This document shows, in pieces, positions 51,622-59,818 of a stretch of 64,000 nt of DNA (position 1 is its first letter; the number at the start of each line of letters is the position of its first letter). Source of the DNA: Rhizobium lentis (GTDB lineage: Bacteria; Pseudomonadota; Alphaproteobacteria; Rhizobiales; Rhizobiaceae). Both the position numbers and the translations under genes were made by a program. The notes under the pieces are model-generated. The model worked only from the letters and a program-made list of their open reading frames with translations, was not told the origin of the DNA and made no database searches. Location: positions 261,899 to 325,898 of the forward strand of contig NZ_CP071457.1 of the NCBI RefSeq assembly GCF_017352135.1, written 5' to 3'.

Positions 51622-53394
51622 ATGGCACTGACGACGGATTTCGCCGGCATCGACCCCGGCAGCAAAGCGGCAGAACCGAAGGACTATTCCCGTTACCGCA
51701 TCGTACCGGCGCGCCATCCCGAGCGGCTGGCGGGGACGATCTTCGCCGCCGTCGTCATCATTGCGGTACTCTATTCCACCTTCACCAATCCGCGCTGGGG
51801 CTGGGACGTCTTTGCCGAATGGTTCTTCGCCGAGCCGGTGCTCGTCGGCCTTGGCAGGACACTGCTCCTGACGGCGCTCGCCGCCATATCGGGTTCCATT
51901 CTCGGAACGGCTCTGGCGCTCGCCCGCGTTTCCAAGTCACCGCTGCTCTCCGGGCTTTCCTGGGGCTATATCTGGCTGCTGCGGTCGATCCCGGTGATCG
52001 TCCTGCTGTTGATCTTGAACAATCTCGGCTATCTCTACGAGACGATCAGGATCGGCGTCCCCTTTACCGATAGGGTCTTGCTCGACTACCCCACCGTGCA
52101 ACTGCTGACGCCCTTTGCCGCGGCCTTCCTCGGCCTCACGCTCAACCAGTCGGCCTTCTTTGCCGAGATCGTCCGCGGCGGCATTCTTTCCGTCGATCAT
52201 GGACAACTGGAGGCGGCGGCCGCACTCGGCCTGTCGCGCCGCCGCCAGGCCTTCCGCATAGTGCTGCCGCAGGCCATGCGCTCGATCCTTCCCACTGGTT
52301 TCAACGAGCTTATCGGATTGGCGAAGAGCACGTCGATGGTCTATGTGCTGGCATTGCCGGAACTCTTCTACACGGTGCAGGTGATCTACCGCCGCAATCT
52401 CGAAGTCATTCCGCTGCTGATGGTCGCCACCGTCTGGTACCTGATCATCATGACGGTACTGTCACTCGCCCAGCACTATATCGAGCGTTATTTCTCCAAG
52501 GGCGCCGTGCGCAATCCGACGCCATTGCCCTTCCAGGCATTCTTCACACGCTTTCGCCGTCCGTTGCCTGCTCTCGATGCGACGGGCGATGGGGTGCGAA
52601 AACTCGGCTTCCATGATGCGGCGGCCCTGCGGACGGGCGGTGCGGTGCGTATCCACGGGATTTCCAAAAGCTTCGGTGCGCTGAAGGTGCTCGATGATGT
52701 CGAGCTCAGCCTTCCAGCCGGCAGTGTGACCGCCATCCTCGGCCCATCCGGCTCCGGCAAGTCGACATTGTTGCGCGCCATCAACCATTTGGAGCGCCTC
52801 GACGGGGGTTTCATCTCGGTCGACGGCGATTTCGTCGGCTATAGCAGAAAGGGCGATACGCTCTACGAACTCAAGGAGAAGGATATTCTCGCCCGCCGCG
52901 CCGATATCGGCATGGTCTTCCAGAGCTTCAATCTGTTCCCGCATCTGACTGTGCTTGAAAACCTGATCGAGGCGCCGATAGAGGTGCGTGGCGTCAGCCG
53001 CGAGGAAGCCGTGCGATTGGCGCAGGAACTGCTTGCCCGTATCGGTCTCAGCGACAAGATCAATGCCTATCCGCGTCAGCTCTCCGGCGGCCAGCAGCAG
53101 CGCGTGGCGATCGCCCGGGCATTGGCGCTGCGTCCAAAAGTGCTGCTCTTCGATGAGCCGACCTCGGCGCTCGATCCGGAGCTCGTCGGCGAAGTGCTCG
53201 ATGTCATCAAGGAGCTTGCCCGTACCGGCACGACGCTCGTGATCGTCACCCATGAAATCGGTTTTGCCCGCGAGGTCGCCGATACCGTCGTCTTCATGGA
53301 AAGCGGCCGCGTTCTCGAAGCCGGACCGCCGGCCCGGATTTTCACGCGAGCGGAACATCCCCGAACACGCGAGTTCCTCGCCAAGGTTCTCTAG
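51622..53394 (+). CDS. Amino acid ABC transporter, fused permease and ATP-binding protein
   Basis: The 590-residue protein joins a HisM-type permease (about 30-300, several membrane segments, EAA loop LEAAAALGLSRRRQAFRIVL) to a polar amino acid ATPase (about 335-590, Walker A GPSGSGKSTLLRAI, signature QLSGGQQQRVAIARAL, Walker B LLFDEPTSALDPE). Fusions of this kind occur but are less common than separate genes. The acidic, charged linker is at about 300-330. It would import a cysteine derivative or other amino acid bound by the two proteins encoded next. Confidence 0.94.
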   Translation: MALTTDFAGIDPGSKAAEPKDYSRYRIVPARHPERLAGTIFAAVVIIAVLYSTFTNPRWGWDVFAEWFFAEPVLVGLGRTLLLTALAAISGSILGTALALARVSKSPLLSGLSWGYIWLLRSIPVIVLLLILNNLGYLYETIRIGVPFTDRVLLDYPTVQLLTPFAAAFLGLTLNQSAFFAEIVRGGILSVDHGQLEAAAALGLSRRRQAFRIVLPQAMRSILPTGFNELIGLAKSTSMVYVLALPELFYTVQVIYRRNLEVIPLLMVATVWYLIIMTVLSLAQHYIERYFSKGAVRNPTPLPFQAFFTRFRRPLPALDATGDGVRKLGFHDAAALRTGGAVRIHGISKSFGALKVLDDVELSLPAGSVTAILGPSGSGKSTLLRAINHLERLDGGFISVDGDFVGYSRKGDTLYELKEKDILARRADIGMVFQSFNLFPHLTVLENLIEAPIEVRGVSREEAVRLAQELLARIGLSDKINAYPRQLSGGQQQRVAIARALALRPKVLLFDEPTSALDPELVGEVLDVIKELARTGTTLVIVTHEIGFAREVADTVVFMESGRVLEAGPPARIFTRAEHPRTREFLAKVL

Positions 53395-53485
53395 CGCCGA
53401 CGGCGCTGGTGAAATGCCGGGCCGCGACGGGCTGCTCCGGCTGAATGACGACAAACACAACCTAAGGATGAAGTGGAGAAGGGGC

Positions 53486-54430
53486 ATGACATTTAGAGAT
53501 AGGGCAAGGCTTCTGATAGCGGGAGCCGTCACCATTGCCGCGATCGGTTTCGGTTCCGCTGAGGCGCAGCAGAAATTCGATCTCAGCCCCGAGCAGCCGA
53601 ACCGGCTGCGGGTGGAAAAGAACGAGAAGCGCATCGCGGAGATCAAGGACTTCAAGTTCGTCGAAGCCGGCATCTTCACCGTTGGCATCAGCTCGAGCGG
53701 CAATCTTCCGCTGCACGATTATGCCTCCGATTCCAAGACCGTCATCGGCTATGACGTCGATCTCGCGCAGGCGATCGCCGACAGTTTGGGCTTGAAGCTC
53801 AATCTCGTGTCCGTCGCATGGGCGGATTGGCCGCTCGGGCTCACCTCCGGCAAGTTCGACGCGGTGATATCGAACGTGACGGTCACGGAAGAGCGTAAGG
53901 AAAAGTTCGATTTCTCGACCTATCGCAAGGATGAGCTCGGTTTCTACGTCAGGGCCGATAACCCGATCACTTCGATCAAGGAGCCGAAGGATATTGCGGG
54001 GCTGAAGGTGATCACCGATGCCGGCACCAACCAGGAGAAGATCCTTCTGGAGTGGGATCGGCGGAACGTCGCGGCCGGCCTGAAGCCGATCGAGGTGCAA
54101 TATTACGATGACGACGCGGTCAAGGATCTCGCCGTCCAGTCCGGCAGGGCCGACGCCGTCTTCAGCGTCAACGCGACCCAGGCCTATGCGGCGGGGATCA
54201 ACGGCAAGACCAAGCTCGTCGGCACCGTCAGCGGTGGTTGGCCGATCACCGCAGAAATTGCCGTCACCACACGCAAGGGCAGCGGCCTGGCGGCGCCTCT
54301 GACCGATGTCGTCAACGACCTGATCGCCAGCGGCGCCTACAAAAAGATCCTCGATACGTGGAATCTCGGCCCCGAGGCGATCGACAAGGCCCAGACCAAC
54401 CCGCCGGGCCTGCCGAAGAGCGGCTCCTGA
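53486..54430 (+). CDS. Amino acid ABC transporter substrate-binding protein, first copy
   Basis: The 314-residue family 3 binding protein has a signal peptide (start MTFRDRARLLIAGAVTIAAI, cleavage near AEAQQ) and IGYDVDLAQAIADSLGLKLN and WPLGLTSGKFDAVISNVTVT, typical of polar amino acid binders. Start 53486 follows GGAGAAGGGG; ATG at 53468 is also open. It closely resembles the next gene product (FDLSPxQPxRL, KEKFDFSTYR, ITTRKGSGLA), so the two are tandem duplicates that probably serve the same permease with different ligands. Confidence 0.92.
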   Translation: MTFRDRARLLIAGAVTIAAIGFGSAEAQQKFDLSPEQPNRLRVEKNEKRIAEIKDFKFVEAGIFTVGISSSGNLPLHDYASDSKTVIGYDVDLAQAIADSLGLKLNLVSVAWADWPLGLTSGKFDAVISNVTVTEERKEKFDFSTYRKDELGFYVRADNPITSIKEPKDIAGLKVITDAGTNQEKILLEWDRRNVAAGLKPIEVQYYDDDAVKDLAVQSGRADAVFSVNATQAYAAGINGKTKLVGTVSGGWPITAEIAVTTRKGSGLAAPLTDVVNDLIASGAYKKILDTWNLGPEAIDKAQTNPPGLPKSGS

Positions 54431-54496
54431 TCCGTTCCTGTGGCCGGCGGCATGCTGCCGGCCATCCCCCGCCTGACAGTTTGGAGATTGAAGACG

Positions 54497-55432
54497 ATGA
54501 TTGACATTCCGGCATTCCGGACCCTGCTGATTGCCGCCATAGCGTCGGCCCTTTCCTTCAGCCCAGCCCATGCTGCCGAGGATTTCGACCTTAGCCCGCA
54601 GCAGCCGGGCCGGCTTCATGCCGCCAGGAACGATGCGGCCATCGCCGCGATCCCTAGGGGATTCAAATTCGTCACGCCAGGCAAGTTCACAATCGCCGTC
54701 AGCCCCGGCGGCCCTCCGCTCGCCACCTATGCCACCGACGCCAAAACCGTGGTCGGGGCGGATCCCGACTATGCCTATGCCATCGCCGACAGCCTCGGCC
54801 TGACGCTGGAGATCGTGCCCGTCGCCTGGATCGACTGGCCGCTCGGCCTCACCTCGGGCAAATATGATGCGGTCATTTCCAATGTCGGCGTCACCGAGCA
54901 GCGCAAGGAGAAATTCGATTTCTCCACCTACCGCCAGGGCCTGCACGGTATCTTCGTGAAATCCGATAGTCCCATCGCCTCGATCAAGGAGCCCAAGGAC
55001 GCTGCCGGCCTCCGAATCGTCGTCGGCGCCGGCACCAATCAGGAGCGTATCCTGGTGAAGTGGAGCCAGGAAAATGTCGCCGCCGGCCTGAAGCCGATCG
55101 AACTGCAATATTACGACGACGAGGCGACGAGCCTTCTCGCGCTGCAGTCGGGCAGGGCCGACGTCATCGTCCAGCCGCATGCGCAGCTCGTCTTCATTGC
55201 CGCGCGCGACAAGAACATCAAGCGCGTCGGCACGCTGAGCGCCGGCTGGCCGGATCGCTCGGACGTTGCGATCACCACCCGCAAGGGAAGCGGGCTGGCC
55301 GATGCGCTGACCGTCGCCACCAACGGCCTGATCAAGGACGGCACTTATGCAAAAATCCTCGATCACTGGCATCTTTCCGAGGAAGCCTTGCCGGCCTCCG
55401 AGACCAACCCGCCCGGCCTGCCGAAATACTGA
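54497..55432 (+). CDS. Amino acid ABC transporter substrate-binding protein, second copy
   Basis: The 311-residue paralogue of the preceding protein has a signal peptide (MIDIPAFRTLLIAAIASALS, cleavage near HAAED), FDLSPQQPGRLHAARND, DWPLGLTSGKYDAVISNVGV and KEKFDFSTYRQG. It follows by 66 nt. It differs in the central pocket region (ISPGGPPLATYA, KSDSPIASI against KADNPITSI), so ligand specificity may differ. Confidence 0.9.
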   Translation: MIDIPAFRTLLIAAIASALSFSPAHAAEDFDLSPQQPGRLHAARNDAAIAAIPRGFKFVTPGKFTIAVSPGGPPLATYATDAKTVVGADPDYAYAIADSLGLTLEIVPVAWIDWPLGLTSGKYDAVISNVGVTEQRKEKFDFSTYRQGLHGIFVKSDSPIASIKEPKDAAGLRIVVGAGTNQERILVKWSQENVAAGLKPIELQYYDDEATSLLALQSGRADVIVQPHAQLVFIAARDKNIKRVGTLSAGWPDRSDVAITTRKGSGLADALTVATNGLIKDGTYAKILDHWHLSEEALPASETNPPGLPKY

Positions 55433-55436
55433 CTGG

Positions 55437-56474
55437 ATGGTACGCGTGGGCAATATATCCATCAGCCATATCGGATTCCTCACCCCCGGCAACTATCCAG
55501 ACGACGATCCGCTGTCGGGATTGGAGCAGACGCTGCAGCAGCTGCAATATGGCGAGGACCTTGGCTTCGACAGCGCCTGGGTCCGCCAGCGGCATCTGGA
55601 GCCGGGAATCTCGTCCGCGAGCGCTTTCCTGGCGGCGGCCACACAGCGCACCCGCCGGATCGAACTCGGAACCGCGGTCATTCCGATCGGTTATGAAAGT
55701 CCCTACCGGCTGGCCGAAGATCTCGCCACCGTCGATGTTCTCTCGCGCGGACGGCTGAATATCGGCGTCAGCGCCGGCCGGCCGCTGGATGCCGAACTGA
55801 TTGCCCCACTGGCCTTCGACGGCGACTGGACGAGCTACGATTTCTCGCATGATCGGGTGCTGCGCTTTGCCGACAATCTGCGCGGTGCCTATCTCGGAGA
55901 CGAGCAGACCTTCATCAAGACACCTTTCGGCCCACAGCGGCCGCGCCTGCAGCCTTTTGCGGCAGGTTTGGTCGACCGGATCTGGTACGGCGGCGGATCG
56001 CAGCGCTCCGCCGAATGGGCCGGCCGCACCGGCTTCAACCTGCTGACCGGCAATGTGATAACCGGTGAGGGGACGGATGATTTCTTCACGGCCCAATCGC
56101 GGCTGATCGAAACCTTCCGTGCCGCCGGCACGCAGCGCCGGGTCGCGCTGGGCCGCGTCATCGTGCCATTCGACAGCGCCGATGCGGCGACGCGCCGCCG
56201 CTATCAGGACTATGCCGACGGCCGTCATCAGCGGACGCTTTCGCCGCAGGGCGAGCGACGGACGCTTTTCGCCCGTGACATCGTCGGCACGTCGGAGGAA
56301 ATATTGGAACAGCTTTTATCCGATCCGATCCTGCCCGAGGTCAGCGAGCTGAGACTGGAGCTCCCTTACGAGTTCGAGCACGAGGAATATCGCCAGATTC
56401 TCCACGACTTCGTGACGGCAATCGCGCCGGAGCTTGGATGGAAAGGGCAAGCCGGCATTCGAGCCGCTTCCTGA
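55437..56474 (+). CDS. LLM-class flavin-dependent oxidoreductase
   Basis: The 345-residue luciferase-like protein is the third LLM enzyme of the cluster. It has HIGFLTPGNYPDDDPLSGLE, GFDSAWVRQRHLEPGISSAS and GRLNIGVSAGRPLDAEL. Its start is 55437 (MVRVGNISISH), 4 nt after the second binding-protein stop; a GTG at 55446 is an alternative. The longer open frame upstream is the binding-protein gene in another frame. Substrate unknown; the tight spacing suggests it works on something imported by this system. Confidence 0.9.
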   Translation: MVRVGNISISHIGFLTPGNYPDDDPLSGLEQTLQQLQYGEDLGFDSAWVRQRHLEPGISSASAFLAAATQRTRRIELGTAVIPIGYESPYRLAEDLATVDVLSRGRLNIGVSAGRPLDAELIAPLAFDGDWTSYDFSHDRVLRFADNLRGAYLGDEQTFIKTPFGPQRPRLQPFAAGLVDRIWYGGGSQRSAEWAGRTGFNLLTGNVITGEGTDDFFTAQSRLIETFRAAGTQRRVALGRVIVPFDSADAATRRRYQDYADGRHQRTLSPQGERRTLFARDIVGTSEEILEQLLSDPILPEVSELRLELPYEFEHEEYRQILHDFVTAIAPELGWKGQAGIRAAS

Positions 56475-56541
56475 ATGCCGTCGAGGCGCTGATCCGCGCG
56501 CATTCGACGCCAGCACAATCACTTACAGGGAACACGCATCA

Positions 56542-57138
56542 GTGACCAAAACCGTAGACTATTTCTTTTCGATCGGCTCGCCCTGGTCCTACATCGGCTT
56601 CGACGCCTTTACCGAACTGGCGGCCAAGAACGACGTCGTCATCACGCCCTATCTGACGACGGTGGTCGAAGAAAACGGCGGCATTTTCTCGCGCAACCGG
56701 CCGGAAATCCGCCGCGCCTACTGGACGCGGGACCTCAAACGCTGGGCGCGCGTGCGCGGCAAGGAATTGTGGCTCGAGCACCGCCCGGAACTCAGCGATC
56801 CGACTCCGGCATCCCTCTTCGTGATCGCGGCCTATCTCGACGGAAAGGATTGGATCGGCGTTACCCGCGCCCTGCAGCATGCTTTCTGGAGCGAGGCGAA
56901 GGATATCGGCAAGTCCGACATACGCGAGGCGATCGTGACGGCGGCCGGGTTCGATGGCGCAGCGCTGCTCAGGCGACAGGCCGACGACGATGTCCAGAAT
57001 AAATGGTCGGCGGACCGCCTGCATGCCCGCGACAGCGGCGTCTTCGGTTTTCCCACCTATGTCTATGACCGCGAGCTTTATTGGGGACAGGACAATCTTC
57101 CCTTCCTCGAGCGCCATCTTCGCGGCGACAGGCCCTAG
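56542..57138 (+). CDS. 2-hydroxychromene-2-carboxylate isomerase/DsbA-like protein
   Basis: The 198-residue thioredoxin-fold protein of the DsbA/HCCA isomerase family starts with GTG at 56542: (M)TKTVDYFFSIGSPWSYIGFD, with Ser in place of the CxxC cysteines, the usual feature of glutathione-dependent isomerases. Later segments KDIGKSDIREAIVTAAGFDG and GVFGFPTYVYDRELYWGQDN, with the cis-proline, are characteristic. It may use glutathione or another thiol on an oxidised intermediate of the cluster. Its frame is followed after TAG by a desaturase-like remnant. Confidence 0.85.
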   Translation: MTKTVDYFFSIGSPWSYIGFDAFTELAAKNDVVITPYLTTVVEENGGIFSRNRPEIRRAYWTRDLKRWARVRGKELWLEHRPELSDPTPASLFVIAAYLDGKDWIGVTRALQHAFWSEAKDIGKSDIREAIVTAAGFDGAALLRRQADDDVQNKWSADRLHARDSGVFGFPTYVYDRELYWGQDNLPFLERHLRGDRP

Positions 57139-57327
57139 GTCGCGTTCGAGCGATCCAGCCATCGCCGGCCGGGCATCTCCTGGTACAGGCTTCCCGCGGT
57201 CTATCGCCACAACCGCGAAACGCTCGTCCGCTCGAATGGCGGGCTCGTCTATGACGGCTATTGGGACATTGCGCGCCGGTTCTTGCTGAAACCGCACGAC
57301 GATCCGACTCATCCTCGTCATTCATAA
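57139..57327 (+). pseudogene. C-terminal remnant resembling a fatty acid desaturase
   Basis: The frame right after the isomerase stop codon reads ISWYRLPAVYRHNRETLVRS and GGLVYDGYWDIARRFLLKPH before a TAA. From memory this matches the extreme C terminus of membrane fatty acid desaturases, and the pattern looks coding. There is no start codon or N-terminal part, so only the 3' end of a gene is left. The identification is tentative. Confidence 0.42.
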
Positions 57328-57423
57328 GGGCTGCTGCCGGTGCAGCGGAGGTGCGCTCGACATGGCACGCGCGCTTGACCGTGAACTGCCGGGGAGGGCG
57401 AAGCGCCTGCCGTGTCATTGGCC

Positions 57424-57451
57424 AAGATAACGGACAGAAATCTGTTATCTT
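57424..57451. promoter_or_regulatory. Inverted repeat upstream of the Met-rich gene
   Basis: Perfect 8-bp repeat AAGATAAC-N12-GTTATCTT, about 146 nt before the ATG of the methionine-rich gene, in a stretch that turns AT-rich. A regulator-binding site or hairpin is possible; no assignment. Confidence 0.35.
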
Positions 57452-57597
57452 GTCATATTGCGCAGTCCTATCGCAACCGTTCCATTCTATTGGAGGACAA
57501 GAAAAAGGAAGAATTTTTTATATTGTTTACTGCAAATGGTTCTTTTATCTCCCGCTTCATCGAAACGCGAAACACCGCTATTTACCGGAGAGAGACA

Positions 57598-57969
57598 ATG
57601 AACCCCGCCATGAACATGATGCCGATGATGAACAACATGATGCCCGCCATGATGAACCCGATGATGGGCGGCATGATGCCGATGATGTCGGGCATGCCGA
57701 TGATGCCCATGATGAACGGCGCAATGATGCCGATGATGATGATGATGGGCTCGATGAAGTGCACCATGACGGCCGAAGGCATGGTCTGCGAAATGAAGCC
57801 GATGGAGGGCATGGACAAGGACATGTTCATGGAATGCTGCAAGGGCATGATGTCGATGATGTCCGGCGGTATGCCCATGATGATGAACTGCGGCGGCATG
57901 AGGCGCCATATCCTGCAATGCCCATTGTCATTACCGGGACGAACCCCCAATAGGGCACCCACATCATGA
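57598..57969 (+). CDS. Methionine-rich small protein
   Basis: The 123-residue protein starts with ATG at 57598 after CGGAGAGAG. Its first 53 residues are mostly Met with Pro, Asn and Gly (MNPAMNMMPMMNNMMPAMM and similar), then come MKCTMTAEGMVCEMKPMEGM, DMFMECCKGMMSMM and a MMMNCGG cluster. Thioether and Cys ligands suggest binding of Cu(I) or a similar soft metal, but no known family fits. No signal peptide is evident. The C-terminal end (residues about 103-123) overlaps a minus-strand ORF. The opposite strand shows a His-rich open frame, which is the mirror of ATG-rich codons. Confidence 0.6.
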   Translation: MNPAMNMMPMMNNMMPAMMNPMMGGMMPMMSGMPMMPMMNGAMMPMMMMMGSMKCTMTAEGMVCEMKPMEGMDKDMFMECCKGMMSMMSGGMPMMMNCGGMRRHILQCPLSLPGRTPNRAPTS

Positions 57970-58081
57970 CCGGCTGCATCGCAAATGATACCGGCGCGAT
58001 CGCCTTCACTTTGTCGGCGGGCCTGCTGCGCGATTGCCGGTAGGCCTGAAAATCGATGACGTCAGCCGTCTGCACTGGCAT
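57827..58081 (-). CDS. Small hypothetical protein, C terminus overlapping the Met-rich gene
   Basis: This 84-residue frame starts MPVQTADVIDFQAYRQSRSR and continues PVSFAMQPVMMWVPYWGFVP, VMTMGIAGYG, a plausible short hydrophobic segment. The N-terminal half reads like a genuine protein, while the last 25 residues (Ser/Arg-rich) overlap the Met-rich gene on the other strand and look artificial. The true gene may have ended earlier and been altered by a small indel. Not recognised. Confidence 0.4.
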   Translation of the reverse strand: MPVQTADVIDFQAYRQSRSRPADKVKAIAPVSFAMQPVMMWVPYWGFVPVMTMGIAGYGASCRRSSSSWAYRRTSSTSCPCSIP

Positions 58082-58483
58082 GAAAAGCTCCCGCTAAAAT
58101 CTATAAGAAGCCTATATTTCTCCAGCAGAAAGGGCAGGGCGTCTCATCCAATCGCTAGGCTAAACCGGAAATTTTATACCAAGAATAGTGGATCTTGCCG
58201 CAAGGCCATTTGTGGTGGGCCGGCGACGGTACGGTCGCCGCCCGTGTCGGCCTCCATCTCGAAGGGGATCTTTATGCACGCGGGGAGGCCGGTCGCAGTC
58301 GTTGGGTCCTTGCCGCAGGCGCGGAGCCGGCGAATCGGTGATTCCTGATGATCGCGATGCAGCCTATGCGTGCCGGATCCGGGGCGAACGTTTTTTTCAA
58401 CGACGGGAGTAAGGAGGAAAGGTCGTTCCTTTAATCTATGAATTTTGTAGACAATAATCCAGCAACTAAAGAGAGGAAAAACC
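58082..58483. other. 402-bp intergenic region before the FMN reductase
   Basis: Mixed-frame fragments only. A stretch at 58188-58350 has plausible codons in more than one frame but no start or family, so it may be gene debris. The last 60 nt are AT-rich and probably carry the promoter of the reductase gene; GAGAGGAAAAACC precedes its ATG. Confidence 0.35.
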
Positions 58484-59044
58484 ATGTCAGGTTTCAAACT
58501 CGTCGGCATTGCTGGCAGCTTCAATCGCCCTTCGAAGACACTGGCCTTGGTGCGGCATGTCGCCGAACGTGCGAGCGATCGATACGGCTTTACGAGCAAG
58601 ACTTATGATCTGCATGATGTCGGCCCCTCGCTCGGCAGCGCCTTATGGCGCAAGGATCTCGACGAGCAGGCCAGACATGTCATCGACGAGATCGTGCAGG
58701 CCGATGCCCTGATCATCGGTTCGCCAACCTACAAGGGCTCCTATCCTGGCCACTTCAAGCATCTCATCGATCTGATCGACCCGCACGAACTGCGGGGCAA
58801 GCCGATCGTCATCACGGCAACCGGCGGCGGCGACCGACATGCGCTGATGGTCGAGCATCAGCTTCGACCGCTGTTCGGCTTTTTCATGGCTCACACGCTG
58901 CCGACTGCCGTCTACGCCTCCGATCGCGATTTTACCGACTACGTGGTCTCCTCGGATGCGCTTTCGAGCCGGATCGGCGAGGTGGTCGGGGAATTGGCGG
59001 CGTTCTTTCCGGAGGTAAAGCCGGCGCTGGCGGCAGCTGAATAG
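58484..59044 (+). CDS. NAD(P)H-dependent FMN reductase (SsuE/MsuE-like)
   Basis: The 186-residue flavodoxin-fold protein has GIAGSFNRPSKTLALVRHVA (FMN phosphate loop), ADALIIGSPTYKGSYPGHFK and the IVITATGGGDRHALMVEHQL segment of the SsuE/MsuE group. It supplies reduced FMN to two-component monooxygenases. Three such enzymes lie 2 to 11 kb away, so it is a likely partner. It has its own ribosome binding site and probably its own promoter. Confidence 0.92.
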   Translation: MSGFKLVGIAGSFNRPSKTLALVRHVAERASDRYGFTSKTYDLHDVGPSLGSALWRKDLDEQARHVIDEIVQADALIIGSPTYKGSYPGHFKHLIDLIDPHELRGKPIVITATGGGDRHALMVEHQLRPLFGFFMAHTLPTAVYASDRDFTDYVVSSDALSSRIGEVVGELAAFFPEVKPALAAAE

Positions 59045-59078
59045 AGTCGCCGCCATGATCCGATCTCAGGAGACAGTA

Positions 59079-59253
59079 GTGGACGATCCGGAAGGAGCTG
59101 GCGCGGGTGAGCAGATGTGGAAGCGTCTTTGAATTCGCTCGGCGATATCGCCTCGCCAAGCGGGAAGAGAACCGGCTGCTGATGCTCTATGGGCCGACCG
59201 CGTCGCTTCGCGATCTCCTTGCCAATGCGCGACGTCATGCGCTGATTTCCTGA
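59079..59253 (+). pseudogene. Frameshifted paralogue of the small protein at 26809
   Basis: A GTG at 59079 with CAGGAG just upstream starts (M)DDPEGAGAGEQMW and the continuation SVFEFARRYRLAKREENRLL, MLYGPTASLRDLLANARR lies in another frame. Removing one A near 59121 restores a protein of about 57 residues that aligns with the 62-residue protein at 26809. As written, the first frame stops at KRL. Either real decay or a sequencing error. Confidence 0.55.
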
Positions 59254-59403
59254 TCGCACGAAGGTGCGCGGGGAGTGACGACATGCGTCGGTCAAAGACC
59301 TGAAGCGTGCCGCATCCGTCCGCTTTGACGTGACGCGCAGTGCAGCAATTCCGGGAAAGGTGGGAAGCGGTCTTCCGTCCCGAATTGCGTAAAAACAAAA
59401 ACT

Positions 59404-59445
59404 TAGAGCGGTTCTGCGCTTCTATGAAAAGCTGAACCGCCTAGC
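59404..59445. repeat. Palindromic intergenic repeat element
   Basis: AGAGCGGTTC with an inner CGCTT and inverted GCTGAACCGC form an imperfect palindrome of about 40 bp. It resembles short palindromic elements scattered between genes in Rhizobiales. The 7-bp arms GCGGTTC/GAACCGC are at 59408-59414 and 59434-59440. Only one copy was noticed in this window. Confidence 0.45.
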
Positions 59446-59477
59446 CCTAGACCATCGATTCCAGACAGGAGGTTCGT

Positions 59478-59654
59478 ATGAAGTTTGATGTCCACTTCTG
59501 GCTGAAGCTTACGATCGGCCGCTTTCTTGATCTGAAAACGGCAACTGCGCGGAAGCCTGAAAACGAATTGCTGATCCGCGACGAAGAACGCGACCGCTCG
59601 GCACGCGAATACGAACTTCACTATTGGGGCGCAGCGCCCGGCCTTTGGTATTGA
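59478..59654 (+). CDS. Small hypothetical protein
   Basis: The 58-residue frame starts MKFDVHFWLKLTIGRFLDLK and ends HYWGAAPGLWY. A CAGGAGG ribosome binding site stands 8 nt before the ATG, and the next gene starts 12 nt after its stop, which supports a real gene. Not recognised. Confidence 0.55.
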   Translation: MKFDVHFWLKLTIGRFLDLKTATARKPENELLIRDEERDRSAREYELHYWGAAPGLWY

Positions 59655-59665
59655 GGAGTGGCGTG

Positions 59666-59818
59666 ATGGCGATCGTCGTTGAGACCGGCCTCCGTCGGCA
59701 TGGTACGAAAAGAGCGGCGGGAAGCCTCGTGTCGCAACTCCGGCACGCGGGCGGGATCTGCACGATCGCCGGCTCTTTCACATTTCTGTTTGCCCTGGTG
59801 ATCGGGCTGATTCGATGA
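59666..59818 (+). CDS. Small membrane protein
   Basis: The 50-residue protein begins MAIVVETGLRRHGTKRAAGS and ends with a hydrophobic segment (ICTIAGSFTFLFALVIGLIR), so it is probably a single-span inner-membrane protein. GGAGTGGCG precedes the ATG. Its stop overlaps the ATG of the hydrolase gene (ATGA), indicating translational coupling. Function unknown. Confidence 0.55.
   Translation: MAIVVETGLRRHGTKRAAGSLVSQLRHAGGICTIAGSFTFLFALVIGLIR

Noticed and set aside
53462..55492. 676-codon minus-strand open frame across both amino acid binding proteins
   Set aside because: Antisense shadow of two well-supported genes; its repetitive look comes from the tandem paralogues.
57487..57918. Minus-strand frame full of His (possible metal-binding protein)
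   Set aside because: It is the reverse complement of ATG-rich codons (CAT = His). The plus strand has the ribosome binding site and Cys residues, so the Met-rich reading is preferred.
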